Below, in pieces: positions 7,340-10,054 of a DNA stretch of 10,054 bases. Source of the stretch: an uncultured Desulfovibrio sp. (GTDB lineage: Bacteria; Desulfobacterota; Desulfovibrionia; Desulfovibrionales; Desulfovibrionaceae). The stretch lies in NCBI GenBank assembly GCA_946490455.1, contig CAMLXE010000039.1, forward strand, positions 1-10,054. The letters are read 5' to 3'. The position numbers were made by a program, and so were the translations under genes. How positions within the stretch are numbered: position 1 is the first letter of the stretch; every line of letters begins with the position of its first letter. The notes below the pieces were generated by a model, which worked only from the letters and a program-made list of their open reading frames with translations, did not search any database and had not been told where the DNA came from.

Positions 7340-7457
7340 AAAAGAGCAACCATTCATCGCTGCGCCTTCCGGACAATACCGAATGTGCTGCGCCTTCCTG
7401 CCTGTCTGTATTAGCAGACGGCACACCACATCCCTCTTCCAATACAAGCTTTCCCCA

Positions 7458-8618
7458 CTATTCCAATCTTCCTGAATCCCCCTTTTCTCTGAACAGGAAA
7501 GCCCCCAGAGCAAGACACAGGCACGCCGCAAGCACAATCAGCAATGCGTTTGCAAGCCCCTTTTCATGCGCAACGAGGCCCAACAGTGGTGGGAAAAACA
7601 GCAATCCGCTATAAGAAAGCATGGATACGGTGGCACTGGCTCTTCCTGCACTTATACCGGGGACACGTCCTGCGCGGCTGAACAGAATGGGAACCAGAGG
7701 AGAAAGTCCTCCCCCCATCAGGGCATATCCGACAAGGCAAAGGCTGGCCAGGTCACTCAAGAGGACAAGAAGCATTCCAATACATGCCAGAAGTGCACCA
7801 CCAAGCATCAGAACAAAATCTCCCAGCAGCCCTCGCAGGCGATCACCCAAAAGACGTCCCAGGACCGTTGTGGTTGAAAAGGCAGCGAATACAAGTGCTG
7901 CGATATGTTCACTGGCTCCCTTCTCTGTAAACAGCAGCAAACTTCCCCATTCTGCTACGGACCCTTCCGCCGCATAGGCAAGCATGGCCAGAATGCCGCA
8001 CATGACAACGAAGGGAGGGAACAGACCGGATTTTTTCCGCTCTCCCGGAGAAACCGGCAAATCATTCAAAAGCCGCGGGCCAGCCCACAGGCGAAAACAG
8101 GAATAAATCCCCAGAACACAGATGACGTTGATCAGCGGACTGCATCCCAGACCGGCGAACAGGGCTCCACTCAATGAACCAATGACACCACCAAGACTGT
8201 ATGCCGCATGCATGGAAGCCATGCAGGATACCCGATACCGCTGTTCCATCTGGATTCCCTGCGTATTGATGGATACATCAACCATACCCATGCTCATTCC
8301 TGTCAGCAGACACCCCAATCCAAGCTGCAAGGGACTCTGAGCCATGCAGCAGATGATAATGGCCAGCACCAGCGCCAGTGAGCTGATTTTCAGTATATGT
8401 CTGCTTCCCCAGCGCGAAATCAGTCTGGAACTGCTCAGCAGAGCCACCAGACTGGAAATGCCAAGACACAGCAAAAGAAGACCGATCTGAGCTTCATTGG
8501 CTCCTGTCTGAAGCTGCAATGCAGGCATTCTTGAGGTCAGAACGCCATAGGCCAGACCGGGACAAACAAAAAAATAGGCACATGCCACTCGGGCGACCAA
8601 AAACTCTGTCTTCTGCAT
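7458..8618 (-). CDS. MFS transporter, YbjJ-like
   Basis: This 386-residue protein is a 12-helix major facilitator superfamily permease of the inner membrane; hydrophobic helices run through the whole chain, with a basic central loop (about 181-198, containing GERKKSG) dividing two halves of six. MFS signatures are SRLISRWGSRH (64-74) in the loop between helices 2 and 3, and GRLLGDRLRG (254-263) in the equivalent place of the second half. The patterns DVSINTQGIQME (114-125), MHAAYSLGG (136-144) and AEGSVAEWGSLLL (217-229) resemble the YbjJ-like branch, whose substrates are poorly known. The start ATG (8616-8618) has a good ribosome binding site, AGAGG, on the minus strand (8629-8633), 10 bases away. 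The gene is divergent from a MerR regulator with a drug-binding-type domain, which suggests regulated export of a small, perhaps toxic molecule. Export rather than uptake is inference; the substrate cannot be read. Confidence 0.9.
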   Translation of the reverse strand: MQKTEFLVARVACAYFFVCPGLAYGVLTSRMPALQLQTGANEAQIGLLLLCLGISSLVALLSSSRLISRWGSRHILKISSLALVLAIIICCMAQSPLQLGLGCLLTGMSMGMVDVSINTQGIQMEQRYRVSCMASMHAAYSLGGVIGSLSGALFAGLGCSPLINVICVLGIYSCFRLWAGPRLLNDLPVSPGERKKSGLFPPFVVMCGILAMLAYAAEGSVAEWGSLLLFTEKGASEHIAALVFAAFSTTTVLGRLLGDRLRGLLGDFVLMLGGALLACIGMLLVLLSDLASLCLVGYALMGGGLSPLVPILFSRAGRVPGISAGRASATVSMLSYSGLLFFPPLLGLVAHEKGLANALLIVLAACLCLALGAFLFREKGDSGRLE

Positions 8619-8730
8619 GAATACGTTTCCTCTGAGCAGATTTCTGATTGACGACCAGCTCGGTTACGTCTTTTCCTGAAGTGCTCTTCAACGTAAACTA
8701 CCGGGTAACACAAGGGTCAAGAGGCGTTCC
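8619..8730. promoter_or_regulatory. Divergent promoter with MerR/SoxR-type dyad
   Basis: The 112 bases between the transporter and regulator start codons hold an inner inverted repeat TGAAG-TGCT-CTTCA (8677-8690), flanked by an outer imperfect one, GGTTACGT (8662-8669) and ACGTAAAC (8691-8698). Read on the minus strand, TTTACG (8697-8692) is followed by the dyad in nearly the same position as in the SoxR-type promoter, where a dyad fills a 19-bp spacer; however, the hexamer at the -10 place (AAGACG) is poor. Another minus-strand -35 is TTGACC (8720-8715), with TACGTT 19 bp away. For the regulator on the plus strand, TAAACT (8694-8699) lies 17 bp from TTTTCC (8671-8676), with the dyad in the spacer. 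I infer one operator serving both genes; which hexamers are used is uncertain. Confidence 0.45.
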
Positions 8731-9564
8731 ATGACAATGAAACCTTTTTTGAATATCGGGCAATTTGCCCGAGTGTGTCACACGACAAAGGAAACCCTTC
8801 TGCATTATGACAGGAAAGGTCTCCTCAAGCCCTGTCATATCGGCAGCAATGGCTATCGTCGCTATAGCATGAAACAATTCTTCGATTTTGATCTGATTGC
8901 GCTGCTGAAGGAAACAGGCAGTACGCTTGAGGAAATCAAAAAATATCGTGATACCTGTGGGCAGGACGGTTTTCTCCAGCTCTTCAAGGAGCGCATCAGT
9001 ATCCTTCTGAAGGAGCAGGAACGCATCACGCACCGTCTCTCAATGCTTTCCAAGCTCACAAACATGGGGGAAGAAGCACTGACAGCCCAATATGACAGCC
9101 TTTTTTTTGAGACAAAAGAAGAAGAACGTATTCTTGTCTATCCTGTAGATTCCGAAAAAATTGCCAACAGGGAATCAAGCGTCGAATGCTACTCTGCCTG
9201 CCTGATCAGCAGCATCAAGGACGGCAACGCCATTGATCCCCCACTGGGGACCATTATCCCGCTGGACTGCGCCAGCAGCGGTATCTTCAGAATATGTTCC
9301 ATTTTTACAGCAAACTGGAACAATAATGATCTGGAAAATGCAATGAGTATTGCCCCAGGCCGCTACGCCTGTCTTTTCCACAAGGGGACAATTCATGACC
9401 ATGAACAGGCCTACAAACGCATGCTGCAGGAGCTTTCAGTAATGGGACTCCAGCCGTGCAGTCATGTCTACGTATATGATCAGATGAATTACGCGTTTGG
9501 AGAAACAGGAGAAACATTCATTGCCAAGTACACTGTAAAGGTTGCACCAACAATCTGCAGCTGA
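8731..9564 (+). CDS. MerR-family transcriptional regulator with BmrR/GyrI-like effector domain
   Basis: The 277-residue protein has the MerR plan. A winged helix-turn-helix spans residues 6-72: IGQFARVCHTTKETLLHYDRKGLL binds DNA and NGYRRYS (40-46) is the wing. A dimerising helix follows at about 82-112, then a C-terminal domain (about 125-275) of the size and style of BmrR/GyrI-like small-molecule binding domains, ending in GETFIAKYTVKV. The protein is too long for the metal-sensing MerR types (about 130-150 residues) and lacks their C-terminal metal-binding loop. Proteins of this type untwist a promoter with an over-long spacer when they bind a cationic or hydrophobic compound. ATG 8731 is preceded by GAGG (8721-8724) at 6 bases; ATG 8737 is a possible alternative. 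The divergent MFS gene is the obvious target. The inducer cannot be told. Confidence 0.9.
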   Translation: MTMKPFLNIGQFARVCHTTKETLLHYDRKGLLKPCHIGSNGYRRYSMKQFFDFDLIALLKETGSTLEEIKKYRDTCGQDGFLQLFKERISILLKEQERITHRLSMLSKLTNMGEEALTAQYDSLFFETKEEERILVYPVDSEKIANRESSVECYSACLISSIKDGNAIDPPLGTIIPLDCASSGIFRICSIFTANWNNNDLENAMSIAPGRYACLFHKGTIHDHEQAYKRMLQELSVMGLQPCSHVYVYDQMNYAFGETGETFIAKYTVKVAPTICS

Positions 9565-9669
9565 TGCCAGAAAGACTTTCCCGCTAAAAGCAGCCACAGA
9601 ATCCCCTTTTTGCCTCAGTCAGTTTCCCTGGATTCGCCTGCTGCCTGCCCCTGTTTGCAAGGAAATGCC

Positions 9670-9706
9670 AAAAGCCGGAACCGCCTTTCTGGCAATTCCG
9701 GCTTTT
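9670..9706. terminator. Bidirectional intrinsic terminator between merR and usp
   Basis: AAAAGCCGGAA (9670-9680) pairs perfectly with TTCCGGCTTTT (9696-9706), an 11-bp stem. The 15-base loop contains a further small stem, GCC/GGC (9683-9693). The A/T ends of the stem give a T-run on either strand (on the plus strand TTTTCATTATTG). It lies about 105 bases after the regulator stop and 38 bases past the stop of the convergent stress-protein gene, so it can end both transcripts. The remaining bases of the 180-base gap show no gene. Confidence 0.85.
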
Positions 9707-9744
9707 CATTATTGTAAGGAGCCCCCTTCTGGAGCCCTGAAAAC

Positions 9745-10054
9745 CTAATCTTCGTCAACAGGACGAATGGTCAGAACAGGGCAGGTGGCATTCTTGACAA
9801 CCTTTTCAGCCACAGAACCGAACAGAATCAGGTCAATACCCTTCCGTCCACGAGTGCCCATAACAATGAGGTCAGCCTGTTCACTCTCGGCGAGTGCAAG
9901 AATTTCTTCGGCAGCATAACCGACAACAACCACTCCACGAGCTTCCACACCCTGGAAATTCTCGGCCACAAAATCGGTCATGGACCGTTCAGCGCCCGAA
10001 ACAATTTCGCCGACAAAGTTGTCGATCGTATTGGGCGGCACATGAAAACCGGTG
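9745..10054 (-). CDS. Universal stress protein UspA family, N-terminus cut by window edge
   Basis: The last 102 residues of a universal stress protein are visible. The family's nucleotide-binding signature G-2x-G-9x-G-S is exact: G at MGTRG, then RKGIDLILF, then GS. It is followed by AEKVVKNATCPVLTIRP, the classical C-terminal strand, and preceded by QADLIVMG. This marks the ATP-binding Usp type, small cytoplasmic proteins that dimerise and help cells survive starvation, oxidative or energy stress. Family members have about 140-150 residues, so some 40 N-terminal residues lie beyond the right edge. The frame continues upstream through a GTG at 10039-10041 (preceded by codons for T, G, F and H), so that GTG is probably not the start. 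The gene is convergent with merR, with a shared terminator between them, and no functional link to it is apparent. Confidence 0.92.
   Translation of the reverse strand, partial: TGFHVPPNTIDNFVGEIVSGAERSMTDFVAENFQGVEARGVVVVGYAAEEILALAESEQADLIVMGTRGRKGIDLILFGSVAEKVVKNATCPVLTIRPVDED

Noticed and set aside
7359..7398. 12-base direct repeat GCTGCGCCTTCC with 28-base spacing, considered as a CRISPR or attachment-site sign
   Set aside because: Only two copies are present, the unit is too short, and there is no integrase or cas gene nearby; it is probably chance.
10039..10041. GTG as the true start of the universal stress protein
   Set aside because: The frame remains open upstream to the window edge, and a start here would remove the N-terminal strand and first part of the nucleotide-binding fold, leaving too short a protein for the family.
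1..10054. tRNA, rRNA, insertion sequence, prophage or CRISPR array
   Set aside because: Reading the gaps on both strands I found no cloverleaf, terminal inverted repeats with a transposase, or regularly spaced repeats; nearly all of the window is filled by the six genes described.

Overview
The window looks like ordinary chromosome from an anaerobic, mid-GC (a little above 50% by eye) Gram-negative bacterium, most likely a member of the Desulfovibrionaceae. The basis is a HypF (NiFe-hydrogenase maturation), a large PHP/EndoQ-UvrD fusion helicase of a kind I associate with that group, and the general codon style. The assignment is inference; there is no rRNA, tRNA or mobile element to fix it. 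I see no CRISPR array, IS or prophage gene.

Layout. Bases 1-298 are an AT-rich start followed by a leader. 299-2704 (+) is hypF, with no other hyp gene beside it. 2705-3054 is a 350-base gap with several small hairpins and no gene I can support. 3055-3918 (+) is a TrmN6/YfiC-type N6-adenine tRNA methyltransferase. Nine bases later, probably in the same transcript, comes 3928-7269 (+), an 1113-residue protein that joins an endonuclease Q-type PHP nuclease (with zinc finger and helix-hairpin-helix-like segment) to a complete UvrD/PcrA-type SF1A helicase. A 188-base convergent gap with two perfect hairpins (16 bp and 6 bp stems) separates it from an MFS transporter on the minus strand (7458-8618). 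The transporter is divergent from a MerR-family regulator (8731-9564, +); the 112 bases between them hold a dyad placed much as in MerR/SoxR-type promoters. A bidirectional terminator (9670-9706) closes merR and the last gene, a universal stress protein on the minus strand that runs off the right edge.

How the genes work together. Three units are visible: hydrogenase maturation (hypF alone), a nucleic-acid unit (tRNA methyltransferase plus nuclease-helicase), and a regulator/efflux pair (MerR senses a small molecule and probably controls the MFS pump and itself). The most interesting object is the nuclease-helicase. EndoQ nicks DNA just 5' of deaminated bases or abasic sites; a 3'-to-5' helicase on the same chain, loading on the intact strand at that nick, would peel off precisely the lesion-bearing strand. 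This suggests a one-protein incision-and-unwinding repair machine. The domain reading is strong; the mechanism is inference.
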